Part shown: piece by piece, positions 34,720 through 44,290 of the stretch
Numbering within the stretch: position 1 is the first letter of the stretch
Layout: each line of letters opens with the position of its first letter
Program-made: the position numbers and the translations under genes
The notes under the pieces: model-generated
What the model was told of the DNA's origin: nothing
Seen by the model: only the letters and a program-made list of their open reading frames with translations
Database searches by the model: none
Assembly: GCF_002899455.1 (NCBI RefSeq)
Contig: NZ_PPFB01000001.1
Coordinates: 4,061,001-4,125,000 of the forward strand
Direction: 5' to 3'
DNA from: Streptomyces sp. DH-12
GTDB taxonomy: Bacteria > Actinomycetota > Actinomycetes > Streptomycetales > Streptomycetaceae
DNA: 64,000 nucleotides

Positions 34720-37700
34720 TCACGGCGCCGCGGCGTCGATCGCCTTCACGATCCGCTTGTCCGACACCGGGTACGCCGTGCCCAGGGCGTGGGCGAAGTA
34801 GCTGACCCGCAGCTCCTCGATCATCCAGCGGATGTCCCGCACCTGCTGCGGCACCGGCCGCCCCTGCGGCATCTGTTCCAGCAGCCAGGCGTACTCGTCC
34901 TGCATCTCGTGGACCTTCGCCATGCGCGTGGTGTCCCGCTGCACGTTCGTCGGCATCTGCTGGAGCCGGCGGTCCGCGGCCACCAGGTACCGCATCAGGT
35001 CGGGCAGTCGGCGCAGCCCCGTCTCCGTCACGAAGCCCGGCCGCACCAGCCCGTCGAGCTGCGTGCGGACGTCCTGGAGGTTCGGCAGCAGCGCGGGGCT
35101 GCGGACGCCCTTCAGGCGGCGCTCACAGGCCTGCCAGGCGGCCAGCACCTGCTGGACCTGGCCGACCGCCCGGACCGTCGTGTCGACGATCTCCGCGCGC
35201 ACCTTGTCGAACAGCTTCCGGTACGACTCCTCGTCCCACACCGGGCCGCCGAAGTCCGCGATCAGCTTGTCCGCCGCGGCCATGGCGCAGTCGTCGAACA
35301 GCGCCTGCACCGAGCCGTGCGGATTGGCGGACAGGGCGAGCTTCTGAGGGTTGGTCAGCTTTTCGGAAGCGAACTTCGCGGGGTTGACCGGGATGCCCAG
35401 CAGGATCAGCCGCCGGGTGCCCTTCCACATCGCCTCCGCCTGCTCGGCCTCCGAGTCGAACAGCCGCACCGACACCGAGTCGCCGTCGTCCACCAGCGCC
35501 GGGTACGCCTTCACCGGCTGGCCGGCCCGACGGGTCTCGAACACCCGGGTGAGCGAACCGATCGTCCAGTCCGTCAGTCCCCTGCGCTCCAGCGACTCCC
35601 CGCCCCGGCGCTGCGCCGTGGCGGCGGCCGCCTGCGACAGCGCCTTGCGCGCCTTGGGCCGCAGCTGGAGCTTGAGCGCCTCCAGGTCCTTGTCCTCGGC
35701 GAGCGTGCGGCGCCGCTCGTCGACGATCCGGAACGTCACCTTCAAGTGGTCCGGGACGCGGGACCAGTCGAAGTCGTCCGCCTCGAACGGCACGCCGACC
35801 ATCCGCTTCAGCTCGCGGGCCATCGTGACGGTCAGCGGCTCCTGCAGCGGCACCGCGCGCTCCAGGAACGCCTTCGCGTAGTTCGGCGCGGGGACGTAGT
35901 TGCGCCGGATCGGCTTGGGCAGGGAGCGGATCAGCTCGGTGACGACCTCTTCCCGCAGACCCGGGATCTGCCAGTCGAAGCCCTCGTCCGTGACCTGGTT
36001 CAGCACCTGGAGCGGGATGTGGACGGTGACGCCGTCCGCGTCCGCCCCGGGCTCGAACTGGTACGTCACACGGAACTTGAGCGGGCCCTGGTGCCAGGAG
36101 TCGGGGTAGTCGGCCTTGGTGACCGCGTCCGCCGACTCACGGATCAGCATCTCCCGCTCGAAGTCGAGGAAGTCGGGCTGCTCGCGCCGCTTGTGCTTCC
36201 ACCACGAGTCGAAGTGCGCCCCCGACACCACGTGCTCGGGGATCCGCTGGTCGTAGAAGTCGAAGAGGGTCTCGTCGTCGACCAGGATGTCCCGGCGCCG
36301 CGCCCGGTGCTCCAGCTCCTCGACCTCGGTCAGCAGTTTGCGGTTGTCCGCGAAGAACTTGTGGTGCGTGCGCCAGTCGCCCTCGACCAGGGCGTTGCGG
36401 ATGAACAGCTCGCGGGACAGCTCCGGGTCGATCCGGCCGTAGTTCACCTTCCGCTGCGCCACGATCGGCACGCCGTACAGCGTGACCTTCTCGTACGCCA
36501 TCACGGCCGCCTGGTCCTTCTCCCAGTGCGGCTCGCTGTAGGTGCGCTTGATCAGGTGCTCCGCGAGCGGCTCCACCCATTCCGGCTCGATCTTCGCGTT
36601 GACCCGCGCCCACAGCCGGGACGTCTCCACCAGCTCCGCCGACATCACGAACCGCGGCGGCTTCTTGAACAGGGCGGAGCCCGGGAAGATGGCGAACTTG
36701 GCGTTGCGCGCGCCGAGATACTCGTTGCGTCCGCCGTCGCGCCGGCCGCCCTGTCCGGAGTCCTTGGACTCCTTCACGTCCTTCATGCCGATGTGCGAGA
36801 GCAGCCCGGACAGCAGCGAGACGTGGATGCGGTCGGCGGGGGCGTCCTGGTCGTCGAGGTGCATGCCCATCTGCTTGGCGACGGTCCGCAGCTGGGCGTA
36901 GATGTCCTGCCACTCGCGGATCCGCAGGAAGTTCAGGTACTCCTGCTTGCACATCCGCCGGAACGACGACGAACCGCGCTCCTTCTGCTGCTCGCGGATG
37001 TACCGCCACAGGTTGAGGAAGGCGAGGAAGTCGCTGGTCTCGTCACGGAACCGGGCGTGCTGCTGGTCGGCCTGCGTCTGCTTGTCGGAGGGCCGCTCGC
37101 GCGGGTCCTGGATCGACAGGGCGGCCGCGATGACCATGACCTCGCGGACGCAGCCGTTGCGCTCGGCCTCCAGCACCATGCGCGCCAGCCGGGGGTCCAC
37201 CGGCAGCTGGGCCAGCTTCCGGCCGGTCTGCGTGAGGCGCTTGCGCGGGTCCTTCTGCGTGGGGTCCAGCGCACCGAGCTCCTGGAGCAGCTGGACGCCG
37301 TCGCGGATGTTGCGGTGGTCCGGCGGGTCGATGAAGGGGAACTTCTCGATCTCGCCCAGGCCGGCGGCCGTCATCTGGAGGATGACCGAGGCGAGGTTGG
37401 TCCGCAGGATCTCCGCGTCGGTGAACTCCGGACGGGACAGGAAGTCGTCCTCGCTGTACAGCCGGATGCAGATGCCGTCCGAGGTACGGCCGCAGCGGCC
37501 CTTGCGCTGGTTGGCGCTGGCCTGCGAGATCGGCTCGATCGGCAGCCGCTGCACCTTGGTGCGGTGGCTGTAGCGCGAGATGCGGGCGAAGCCCGGGTCG
37601 ATGACGTACTTGATGCCGGGGACGGTGAGGGAGGTCTCGGCCACGTTGGTCGCCAGCACGATCCGGCGGCCGCCGTGCGGCTGGAACACCCGGTGCTGTT

Positions 37701-38697
37701 CGGCGTGCGACAGCCGGGCGTACAGCGGCAGCACCTCGGTGGAACGGTACCGCTTCCTGGTCAGCGCGTCCGCGGTGTCCCGGATCTCCCGCTCACCGGA
37801 GAGGAACACCAGGATGTCGCCGGGTCCCTCCGCCATCAGCTCCTCGACGGCGTCGGTGATCGCGGTGATCTGGTCCCGGTCGGCGTCGTCGGAGTCCTCC
37901 TCCAGCAGCGGCCGGTACCGCACCTCCACCGGATACGTGCGCCCGCTGACCTCGATGATCGGGGCGTCGTCGAAGTGCCGGGAGAAGCGCTCGGGGTCGA
38001 TGGTCGCCGAGGTGATGACGACCTTGAGGTCGGGACGCTTCGGCAGCAGCTGTGCGAGATAGCCGAGCAGGAAGTCGATGTTCAGCGACCGCTCGTGCGC
38101 CTCGTCGATGATGATCGTGTCGTAGGCGCGCAGTTCGCGGTCGGTCTGGATCTCCGCGAGGAGGATGCCGTCCGTCATCAGCTTGATGAACGTGGCGTCC
38201 GGGTTCACCTGGTCGGTGAAGCGGACCTTCCAGCCGACGGCCTCGCCGAGCGGGGTGTCCAGCTCCTCGGCGACGCGCTCGGCCACCGTGCGGGCCGCGA
38301 TCCGCCGGGGCTGGGTGTGCCCGATCATGCCGCGGACGCCCCGGCCCAGCTCCATGCAGATCTTCGGGATCTGCGTGGTCTTGCCGGAGCCCGTCTCACC
38401 GGCCACGATCACCACCTGGTGATCACGGATGGCCTCGGCGATGGCGTCCTTCTTCTGGCTGACGGGCAGCTGCTCGGGATACCTGACCTCCGGCACCCTG
38501 GCCCGGCGCGCCGCCATCCGCTCCTCGGCCGCGGCGACCTCCGCCTCGATCTCACCGAGCACGGCGGCACGCGCCTCCGGCTTACGGATCTTGCGGGCGC
38601 CCTCCAGCCGCCGCCCGAGCCGGTGCGCATCGCGCAGCGACAGTTCGGAGAGGCGGGAGGCGAGGGAGCCGAGGGCGGGGGCAGAGTGCGTAGACAT
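34720..38697 (-). CDS. hrpA: ATP-dependent RNA helicase HrpA
   Basis: This 1325-residue DEAH-box helicase has Walker A GETGSGKTTQIPK, TQPRRIAA (Ia), DEAH in IIIDEAHERSLN, SATID (III), a helicase C domain with FLSGEREI and the motif VI region QRKGRCGRTSDG. The long C-terminal part carries the OB-fold and the HrpA-specific domains. Length matches full-size HrpA. In E. coli HrpA works in mRNA processing and rescues stalled ribosomes; the role in Streptomyces is less clear. It lies between two identical tRNA-Asp genes, with its start 60 bases past the tRNA-Phe terminator. Confidence 0.97.
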   Translation of the reverse strand: MSTHSAPALGSLASRLSELSLRDAHRLGRRLEGARKIRKPEARAAVLGEIEAEVAAAEERMAARRARVPEVRYPEQLPVSQKKDAIAEAIRDHQVVIVAGETGSGKTTQIPKICMELGRGVRGMIGHTQPRRIAARTVAERVAEELDTPLGEAVGWKVRFTDQVNPDATFIKLMTDGILLAEIQTDRELRAYDTIIIDEAHERSLNIDFLLGYLAQLLPKRPDLKVVITSATIDPERFSRHFDDAPIIEVSGRTYPVEVRYRPLLEEDSDDADRDQITAITDAVEELMAEGPGDILVFLSGEREIRDTADALTRKRYRSTEVLPLYARLSHAEQHRVFQPHGGRRIVLATNVAETSLTVPGIKYVIDPGFARISRYSHRTKVQRLPIEPISQASANQRKGRCGRTSDGICIRLYSEDDFLSRPEFTDAEILRTNLASVILQMTAAGLGEIEKFPFIDPPDHRNIRDGVQLLQELGALDPTQKDPRKRLTQTGRKLAQLPVDPRLARMVLEAERNGCVREVMVIAAALSIQDPRERPSDKQTQADQQHARFRDETSDFLAFLNLWRYIREQQKERGSSSFRRMCKQEYLNFLRIREWQDIYAQLRTVAKQMGMHLDDQDAPADRIHVSLLSGLLSHIGMKDVKESKDSGQGGRRDGGRNEYLGARNAKFAIFPGSALFKKPPRFVMSAELVETSRLWARVNAKIEPEWVEPLAEHLIKRTYSEPHWEKDQAAVMAYEKVTLYGVPIVAQRKVNYGRIDPELSRELFIRNALVEGDWRTHHKFFADNRKLLTEVEELEHRARRRDILVDDETLFDFYDQRIPEHVVSGAHFDSWWKHKRREQPDFLDFEREMLIRESADAVTKADYPDSWHQGPLKFRVTYQFEPGADADGVTVHIPLQVLNQVTDEGFDWQIPGLREEVVTELIRSLPKPIRRNYVPAPNYAKAFLERAVPLQEPLTVTMARELKRMVGVPFEADDFDWSRVPDHLKVTFRIVDERRRTLAEDKDLEALKLQLRPKARKALSQAAAATAQRRGGESLERRGLTDWTIGSLTRVFETRRAGQPVKAYPALVDDGDSVSVRLFDSEAEQAEAMWKGTRRLILLGIPVNPAKFASEKLTNPQKLALSANPHGSVQALFDDCAMAAADKLIADFGGPVWDEESYRKLFDKVRAEIVDTTVRAVGQVQQVLAAWQACERRLKGVRSPALLPNLQDVRTQLDGLVRPGFVTETGLRRLPDLMRYLVAADRRLQQMPTNVQRDTTRMAKVHEMQDEYAWLLEQMPQGRPVPQQVRDIRWMIEELRVSYFAHALGTAYPVSDKRIVKAIDAAAP

Positions 38698-38758
38698 ACG
38701 GACTCCAGGATCTCAGACCGCGGAAAAACGCGGCGAGTCATTTTGCCGGGGCACACAA

Positions 38759-38787
38759 CAAGGCCCCGATCGGAGATCGGGGCCTTG
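38759..38787 (-). terminator. Hairpin terminator of the Glu-Asp-Phe tRNA cluster
   Basis: Perfect 13-base arms CAAGGCCCCGATC and its complement around the loop GGA, immediately past tRNA-Phe and before hrpA. Confidence 0.85.
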
Positions 38788-38791
38788 GCTG

Positions 38792-38865
38792 TGGCTGGGG
38801 CCGGGGTCGAACCGGCGACCTTCCGCTTTTCAGGCGGACGCTCGTACCAACTGAGCTACCCAGCC
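38792..38865 (-). tRNA. tRNA-Phe (GAA)
   Basis: 74 nt, acceptor stem GGCTGGG/CCCAGCC, anticodon loop CTGAAAA (GAA), T-loop TTCGACC. Last of the leftward Glu-Asp-Phe set. Confidence 0.95.
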
Positions 38866-38888
38866 GCGGTGTTTCACGTGAAACACCA

Positions 38889-38963
38889 GCGGTCCTGACG
38901 GGATTTGAACCCGCGGCCTCCACCTTGACAGGGTGGCGAGCACTCCAAACTGCTCCACAGGAC
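38889..38963 (-). tRNA. tRNA-Asp (GTC), copy 2
   Basis: 75 nt, identical over its full length to the copy at 34553-34627, on the far side of hrpA. Middle gene of the leftward tRNA cluster. Confidence 0.95.
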
Positions 38964-39003
38964 CAAGCTTGTGTCGTACGACAGTGTCGCACAGGGTGGT
39001 GCG

Positions 39004-39076
39004 TGCCCCCAACGGGATTCGAACCCGTGCTACCGCCTTGAAAGGGCGGCGTCCTAGGCCGCTAGACGATGAGGGC
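39004..39076 (-). tRNA. tRNA-Glu (TTC)
   Basis: 73 nt, acceptor stem GCCCTCA/TGGGGGC, anticodon loop TTTCAAG region reading TTC, T-loop TTCGAAT. First gene of the leftward cluster. Confidence 0.95.
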
Positions 39077-39156
39077 TATCGGCCCGCCTGGGCGCTTCTC
39101 AGCGCGTCGGGGACGTGAGAAGCATATGGGATGGCGGGACGGTTCGCCAAAACCGT

Positions 39157-40788
39157 TTAGGAGCGGGGCCGCGACGGCGTGGCGGTGGAGGGCGGGGGAG
39201 TGTTCCCCGACGGGCTGCCGGAGGGGGAGCCGGAGGCGCTTCCCGAGGGGGACGGGGAGGCGCCCGCGCCCGGCTGGTTCTCCTCGGGCAGGTGCCGGCT
39301 GACCTCCGCCGTGGTCAGGCCGAGGCCGCCCAGCTCGATCGAGTCCCAGGCCTGGAGACGCCTGGTGTCCCGGTCGAAGTAGAGGATCGACGTCTCGATG
39401 GGGTCCGGGTACTCCCCCTCGATCGCACGCAGACCGCTGCCGCCGGTGGAGCCCTCGACGCGCAGCCGGGTGCCGTACCGCATCACCTCGGTGTCCTCGC
39501 GGTGCAGGTGACCGGAGAGGACCAGCGGCACGGTGCCGTCGACCTCGCGGGCCGCCGAGGGCTCGTGGACGACCGCCACGTCCACGGGGGTGCCGGCCCT
39601 CTTCTGGTCCCGCATCGCGGAGGCGAGACGGGCGCCCGCCAGCTCCTGGGACTGCTCGGCCCCGGTCCTCCGGGTGCGGTCGGGGGTGAACTGCGGGTCG
39701 CCGATGCCCGCGAACCGCAGGCCCGCTACGGTCCTCGCCCGCCCGTCGTCAAGGACGTGCACGTTCCTCATCCGTTCGAGATGGCGCTGGGTGACGAGCG
39801 AGTCGTGGTTGCCGCGCACCCACACGTACGGGGCGCCCAGGTCCTCGATCGGGTCCAGGAAGCCGTTCTCGGCGGCCGTGCCGTGGTCCATCGTGTCGCC
39901 GGAGTCCACGATCACGTCCACCTGGTACTGCTCCACCAGTGAGGCGATGATCTTCCAGCTCGCGGGATTGAGGTGGATGTCGGAGACGTGCAGGACGCGG
40001 ATGGTGGTCGGGTCCGGCTGGTAGACGGGGAGCGTGGAGGTGGCGTCGTAGAGCTTGGTCACGTTGGTGACCAGACGGGCCAACTCCCGCTGGTAGACGT
40101 CGAACTCGGTCACGATGCTGCGCGCGTCGCCGACCAGCGAGGGCGCGGAGGACAGCAGGCCGGAGAACTTCGGCTCCAGCACCGAGTCCGGGTTCCAGGT
40201 CGCGTACGCCGTGCCGCCGGACGCGGCCAGCAGGCCGAGGGCGAGCCCCCCGGCGGCCAGGGCGCGGCGCGGGCGGCGATAGACGAGGAGGCCGAGCGTG
40301 GCGGCGCCGGTGACGACGGCGACGCAGGAGCGCACGGCGAGGTCCGCGGTGCCGCGGGCGATGTCCTCGGTGACCTCGTCCTGGAGCCCCGAGAGGCGTT
40401 CCGGGTGGTCGACGAGGGCCCGGGAGCGCTCGGGGTCGAGCTGGTCGACGTTGACGTCCAGGCGCACCGGGGCGATGTGGCTGTCGAGCTGCAGCGCGCC
40501 CAGGGGGGAAACGTTGATCTTCGTCCCGCCGGAGAAGGACGGCCGCAGGGTCATGGTGGTGTTCATGGGGCCGACCGGCACGCGGACGTTGCCGACGACG
40601 AGCAGGCCGAGCCACGCACCGAGCAGAACCACCGCGACCAGTCCGAGGGCGCGCGCCCAGGGGCGCGGCCGCGCGTCGAGGGCCGCGGCCGGGGGCGGGC
40701 CGGCGGAGCGGGGGCGGCGGGTCAGGGCCTGCGGGAGCCGTGGAAAGCGGTGGAACAGGTTCATGACGGCAGTCGGGACGCGGGCCAT
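39157..40788 (-). CDS. Membrane-anchored metallophosphoesterase
   Basis: The protein has 543 residues. A Pro/Arg-rich cytoplasmic N-terminus precedes TM helix 1 (about 47-67); a second pair of helices lies near 150-195; the C-terminal domain has all calcineurin-type phosphoesterase motifs: HVSDIHLNP, DSGDTMDHG, VRGNHDS, VVHEPS and LSGHLHRED. The last 40 residues are a Ser/Pro/Gly-rich tail (SGSASGSPSGSPSGN). The domain is probably extracytoplasmic. The substrate is unknown: cyclic nucleotides, phospholipids and wall intermediates are all possible. Confidence 0.9.
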   Translation of the reverse strand: MARVPTAVMNLFHRFPRLPQALTRRPRSAGPPPAAALDARPRPWARALGLVAVVLLGAWLGLLVVGNVRVPVGPMNTTMTLRPSFSGGTKINVSPLGALQLDSHIAPVRLDVNVDQLDPERSRALVDHPERLSGLQDEVTEDIARGTADLAVRSCVAVVTGAATLGLLVYRRPRRALAAGGLALGLLAASGGTAYATWNPDSVLEPKFSGLLSSAPSLVGDARSIVTEFDVYQRELARLVTNVTKLYDATSTLPVYQPDPTTIRVLHVSDIHLNPASWKIIASLVEQYQVDVIVDSGDTMDHGTAAENGFLDPIEDLGAPYVWVRGNHDSLVTQRHLERMRNVHVLDDGRARTVAGLRFAGIGDPQFTPDRTRRTGAEQSQELAGARLASAMRDQKRAGTPVDVAVVHEPSAAREVDGTVPLVLSGHLHREDTEVMRYGTRLRVEGSTGGSGLRAIEGEYPDPIETSILYFDRDTRRLQAWDSIELGGLGLTTAEVSRHLPEENQPGAGASPSPSGSASGSPSGSPSGNTPPPSTATPSRPRS

Positions 40789-40871
40789 TGATCCCCTATG
40801 CCCGTACGGGCGGCCGGATATGCGGGCTCCGCCCGCTCTCGTACGGACCGATCGTCCCCGACAATGGCTTC

Positions 40872-41222
40872 GTGCTGGAGATGACGCGCGAGGAGTTCGA
40901 GGAGCTGGTCGCCGAGGCGCTGGACCGGATCCCCCCGGAGCTGACGCGGCTCATGGACAACGTCGCGGTGTTCGTGGAGGACGAGCCGCCGGCGGACGAC
41001 CCGGAGCTGCTCGGGCTGTACGAGGGGACGCCGCTGACCGAGCGGGGGGAGTGGTACGCCGGGGTGCTGCCCGACCGGATCACCGTCTACCGGGGGCCGA
41101 CCCTGCGGATGTGCGAGTCCCGGGAGGACGTGGTCACGGAGACCGAGATCACAGTGGTGCACGAGATCGCGCACCACTTCGGGATCGACGACGCCCGGCT
41201 GCACGCGCTCGGCTACGGATAG
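40872..41222 (+). CDS. Small zincin-like metallopeptidase
   Basis: This 116-residue protein belongs to the minimal MMP-type zincin family. The motif VVHEIAHHFGIDD gives HExxH followed by Gly and an Asp pair. The N-terminus MTREEFEELVAEALDRIPPELTRLMDNVAVFVEDEP is typical of the family. The GTG at 40872 lies 6 bases past GACAAT, a possible -10, so the mRNA may be leaderless; an ATG three codons later is the alternative. The physiological substrate is unknown. Divergent from the phosphoesterase gene. Confidence 0.88.
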   Translation: MLEMTREEFEELVAEALDRIPPELTRLMDNVAVFVEDEPPADDPELLGLYEGTPLTERGEWYAGVLPDRITVYRGPTLRMCESREDVVTETEITVVHEIAHHFGIDDARLHALGYG

Positions 41223-41294
41223 GCCGTCCGCGTGTCCTCCTGCGGGTGACGGGAGTTGGGGTTGTCGACCCTGTACTCCAACCGGAGGTGGCCC

Positions 41295-41846
41295 GTGCGC
41301 CGCTTGTACGTACCCGTCCGCCTGGCCGCCACGGTCGTGGCGGTCGCCGCTGCCGCCGGATGCGTGAGCGTGGGTGACGACGGCACCGGGGGAAAGGCCG
41401 GGCCGTCCCCCTCCGCGGGCCGGCCGGGCGGCGAGGCCCCGGACGGCGCGGTCGTCGAGCCGGGCGGCAGGGCCGGTCACGGAGCCGCCGGGGGCGACGG
41501 CGGACGCGGCGGGGGCGGCGACCGGGACAGGAGCGGCGAGGACGAGGGGAAGGACCGCGACGAGGAGCGCCCCTCCCCGTCCGGCGGCCGGCCGTCCGCC
41601 GACGCGAGCCGCCCCGCGCAGGACGACGGGGGCGGTTCCGGCGAACCCGCGCGCCCGAGCCCCGACGACCGCCCCGGTCCGCCGGAGCCCAGCCGGACCC
41701 CGGAACCGCAGCCCTCGGACCCGCCGCCCGACCCTGGGCCCACCTCCGAGCCGACCCAGGCCGAGCCGTCCTCGTCCGCCCACCAGCCGCCCGAGGCCCA
41801 GCTCGCGCAGCGGGAGCCCGCGCCGAGAGCGGGGGCGCCGGCCTAG
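41295..41846 (+). CDS. Pro/Gly-rich lipoprotein, low complexity
   Basis: This 183-residue protein starts at the GTG at 41295, with GGAGG 6 bases upstream. The N-terminus VRRLYVPVRLAATVVAVAAAAGC is a lipoprotein signal with the lipobox AAGC. The rest is low-complexity: Gly/Asp/Arg-rich, then Pro/Ser/Glu-rich (PSRTPEPQPSDPPPDPGPTSEP). No folded domain is visible, so a cell-surface spacer is the most that can be inferred. Confidence 0.65.
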   Translation: MRRLYVPVRLAATVVAVAAAAGCVSVGDDGTGGKAGPSPSAGRPGGEAPDGAVVEPGGRAGHGAAGGDGGRGGGGDRDRSGEDEGKDRDEERPSPSGGRPSADASRPAQDDGGGSGEPARPSPDDRPGPPEPSRTPEPQPSDPPPDPGPTSEPTQAEPSSSAHQPPEAQLAQREPAPRAGAPA

Positions 41847-41893
41847 CCGTCACCGGGCCCCGCCGTCCGGCGGCACCCCTCCCACCTGGCGAT

Positions 41894-41923
41894 TTGCACC
41901 CGAGGGGCCGGGGTGCGTATGGT
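41894..41923 (+). promoter_or_regulatory. Promoter of the DEAD-box helicase gene
   Basis: TTGCAC (41894-41899) and TATGGT (41918-41923) with an 18-base spacer. The predicted start near 41930 leaves an untranslated leader of about 160 bases containing GCGCG stems, as often seen before cold-regulated RNA helicase genes. Confidence 0.6.
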
Positions 41924-42091
41924 GGCAGATCGTCTGATCCTATTTGCCCGGCGCCACTGCAGAGCGCGCCGTGTGGCGCGTACTCTCTCCCTTGCCGTGG
42001 TGGACCGCATTGAGGCGGTCGTAATTGCGAACTGCGAATCACGGAGTTGACGGGCGCGTGCCGAAGAGACTCCGGAAGGTTTCGCATTCGT

Positions 42092-44290
42092 ATGCCCATC
42101 GCCAGTACTGATCACGTCGTCGTGCCCGAGAACACCGAGGACACCGACACCACCGCCGCCACCGAGGCGGCGGCCCCCGAGACCACCTTCGCCGACCTCG
42201 GCCTCCCCGAGGGCGTCGTGCGCAAGCTCGCGCAGAACGGCGTGACCAACCCCTTCCCGATCCAGGCCGCGACCATCCCGGACGCCCTGGCCGGCAAGGA
42301 CATCCTCGGCCGCGGCCGCACCGGCTCCGGCAAGACCCTCTCCTTCGGTCTGCCGACCCTGGCGCAGCTCGCCGGCGGCCGCACCGAGAAGCACAAGCCG
42401 CGCGCCGTCATCCTGACGCCGACCCGCGAGCTGGCCATGCAGGTGGCCGACGCCCTCCAGCCCTACGGCGACGTCCTCGGCCTGAAGATGAAGGTCGTCT
42501 GCGGCGGCACCTCCATGGGCAACCAGATCTACGCCCTCGAGCGCGGCGTCGACGTCCTCGTCGCCACCCCGGGCCGGCTGCGCGACATCATCAACCGCGG
42601 CGCCTGCTCCCTGGAGAACGTGGAGATCGCGGTCCTCGACGAGGCCGACCAGATGTCCGACCTCGGCTTCATGCCCGAGGTGACGGAGCTGCTGGACCAG
42701 ATCCCCGCGGGCGGCCAGCGCATGCTGTTCTCCGCCACCATGGAGAACGAGATCAAGACCCTCGTCGACCGCTACCTCGACTCCCCGGTGTCGCACGAGG
42801 TGGACGCGGCACAGGGCGCGGTGACGACCATGTCGCACCACATCCTCGTCGTGAAGCCCAAGGACAAGGCGCCGGTCACCGCGGCCATCGCCTCCCGCAA
42901 GGGCCGCACGATCATCTTCGTCCGCACCCAGCTCGGCGCCGACCGCGTCGCCGAGCAGCTGCGCGACGCCGGCGTGAAGGCCGAGGCGCTGCACGGCGGC
43001 ATGACCCAGGGCGCCCGCACCCGCACCCTGGCCGACTTCAAGGACGGCTACGTCAACGTCCTGGTCGCCACCGACGTCGCCGCCCGCGGCATCCACGTCG
43101 ACGGCATCGACCTGGTGCTGAACGTCGACCCGGCCGGCGACCACAAGGACTACCTGCACCGCGCCGGCCGCACGGCGCGCGCCGGCCGCACCGGCACGGT
43201 CGTCTCCCTGTCGCTGCCGCACCAGCGGCGCCAGATCTTCCGGCTGATGGAGGACGCGGGCGTCGACGCCACGCGCCACATCATCCAGGGCGGCGCCGCC
43301 TTCGACCCGGAGGTCGCCGAGATCACCGGCGCCCGGTCGATGACCGAGGTGCAGGCCGAATCCGCCGGCAACGCCGCCCAGCAGGCCGAGCGCGAGGTCG
43401 CCCAGCTCACCAAGGAGCTGGAGCGGGCCCAGCGCCGCGCCACCGAGCTGCGCGAGGAGGCCGACCGCCTGCTGGCGCGCGCCGCGCGCGAGCGGGGCGA
43501 GGACCCCCAGGCCGTGACCGCCGAGGCGGCCGCCGTGGTCGCCGAGGCCGAGGTGACGCTGCCGGAGCAGCCGACCGCGCGGGACGTCGAGCGGACCGAG
43601 CGGACCGAGCGCGCGGAGGCCCCGGCGCCGTACGAGCGGCGTGAGCGGCGGGACGACCGTGACGACCGCGGCGGGTTCCGCCGTGACGACCGCGGTGACC
43701 GCGGCGGGTTCCGTCGTGACGACCGCCGGGACGAGCGGGGCGACCGCGGCGGGCGTTCCTTCGAGCGCCGTGACGACCGCGGTGACCGGGGCGGCTTCAA
43801 CCGCGACCGCGGTGACCGTGGCGGCTTCCGCCGGGACGACCGCCGTGACGACCGTGGCGGCCGGTCCTTCGACCGCCGTGACGGCGACCGCGGCGGCTTC
43901 CGCCGGGACGACCGTGACGACCGCGGCGGCTTCCGCCGGGACGACCGCGGTGACCGGGGCGGCTTCAACCGCGACCGCGGTGACCGCGGCGGGTTCCGTC
44001 GTGACGACCGCCGGGACGAGCGGGGCGACCGCGGCGGGCGTTCCTTCGAGCGCCGTGACGACCGCGGTGGCTTCAACCGCGACCGCGACCGCGACCGCGG
44101 CGGCTTCCGCCGGGACGACCGTCCCGGCCACCGCGGCAGCGACCGCCCCTTCAACCGCGACCGTCAGGGTGACCGCCCGGGCTTCCGCTCCGGCGGCCAC
44201 GACCGCCCGTACGGCCGTCGTGACGACCACCGCGGCGGCGGCTCCTTCCAGCGCCGCGAGGACAAGCCGCGCTGGAAGCGCAACGGCTGA
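42092..44290 (+). CDS. DEAD-box RNA helicase with RGD-rich tail
   Basis: This 732-residue helicase has the Q-motif region FADLGLPEGVVRKLAQNGVTNPFPIQ, Walker A GRGRTGSGKT, PTRELA, ATPGRL, DEAD in VLDEADQM, SAT in LFSATM, and motif VI HRAGRTARAGRTG. From about residue 500 the protein becomes a highly charged, repetitive tail built of DDRGDRGGFRRD-like units, expected to be disordered and RNA-binding. The start ATG has GGAAGG 12 bases upstream. Such tails in CsdA/RhlE-type helicases help unwinding of structured RNA and cold adaptation. The tail is encoded by long DNA repeats. Confidence 0.93.
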   Translation: MPIASTDHVVVPENTEDTDTTAATEAAAPETTFADLGLPEGVVRKLAQNGVTNPFPIQAATIPDALAGKDILGRGRTGSGKTLSFGLPTLAQLAGGRTEKHKPRAVILTPTRELAMQVADALQPYGDVLGLKMKVVCGGTSMGNQIYALERGVDVLVATPGRLRDIINRGACSLENVEIAVLDEADQMSDLGFMPEVTELLDQIPAGGQRMLFSATMENEIKTLVDRYLDSPVSHEVDAAQGAVTTMSHHILVVKPKDKAPVTAAIASRKGRTIIFVRTQLGADRVAEQLRDAGVKAEALHGGMTQGARTRTLADFKDGYVNVLVATDVAARGIHVDGIDLVLNVDPAGDHKDYLHRAGRTARAGRTGTVVSLSLPHQRRQIFRLMEDAGVDATRHIIQGGAAFDPEVAEITGARSMTEVQAESAGNAAQQAEREVAQLTKELERAQRRATELREEADRLLARAARERGEDPQAVTAEAAAVVAEAEVTLPEQPTARDVERTERTERAEAPAPYERRERRDDRDDRGGFRRDDRGDRGGFRRDDRRDERGDRGGRSFERRDDRGDRGGFNRDRGDRGGFRRDDRRDDRGGRSFDRRDGDRGGFRRDDRDDRGGFRRDDRGDRGGFNRDRGDRGGFRRDDRRDERGDRGGRSFERRDDRGGFNRDRDRDRGGFRRDDRPGHRGSDRPFNRDRQGDRPGFRSGGHDRPYGRRDDHRGGGSFQRREDKPRWKRNG
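43687..44069 (+). repeat. Direct repeats in the helicase tail
   Basis: By eye, 43687-43784 and 43972-44069 are identical over 98 bases, offset by 285 bases (95 codons). Smaller copies of the same RGD-coding unit fill the space between. Tail length may therefore vary between strains by recombination without frameshift. Confidence 0.8.

Noticed and set aside
34255..38898. A 1547-codon open frame on the + strand opposite hrpA
   Set aside because: It mirrors hrpA codons, runs through tRNA-Asp and reads as Arg/His/Leu-rich noise without domains.
34553..38963. Integrative-element attachment sites at the tRNA-Asp copies
   Set aside because: The DNA between them is hrpA, a housekeeping gene; there is no integrase or cargo.
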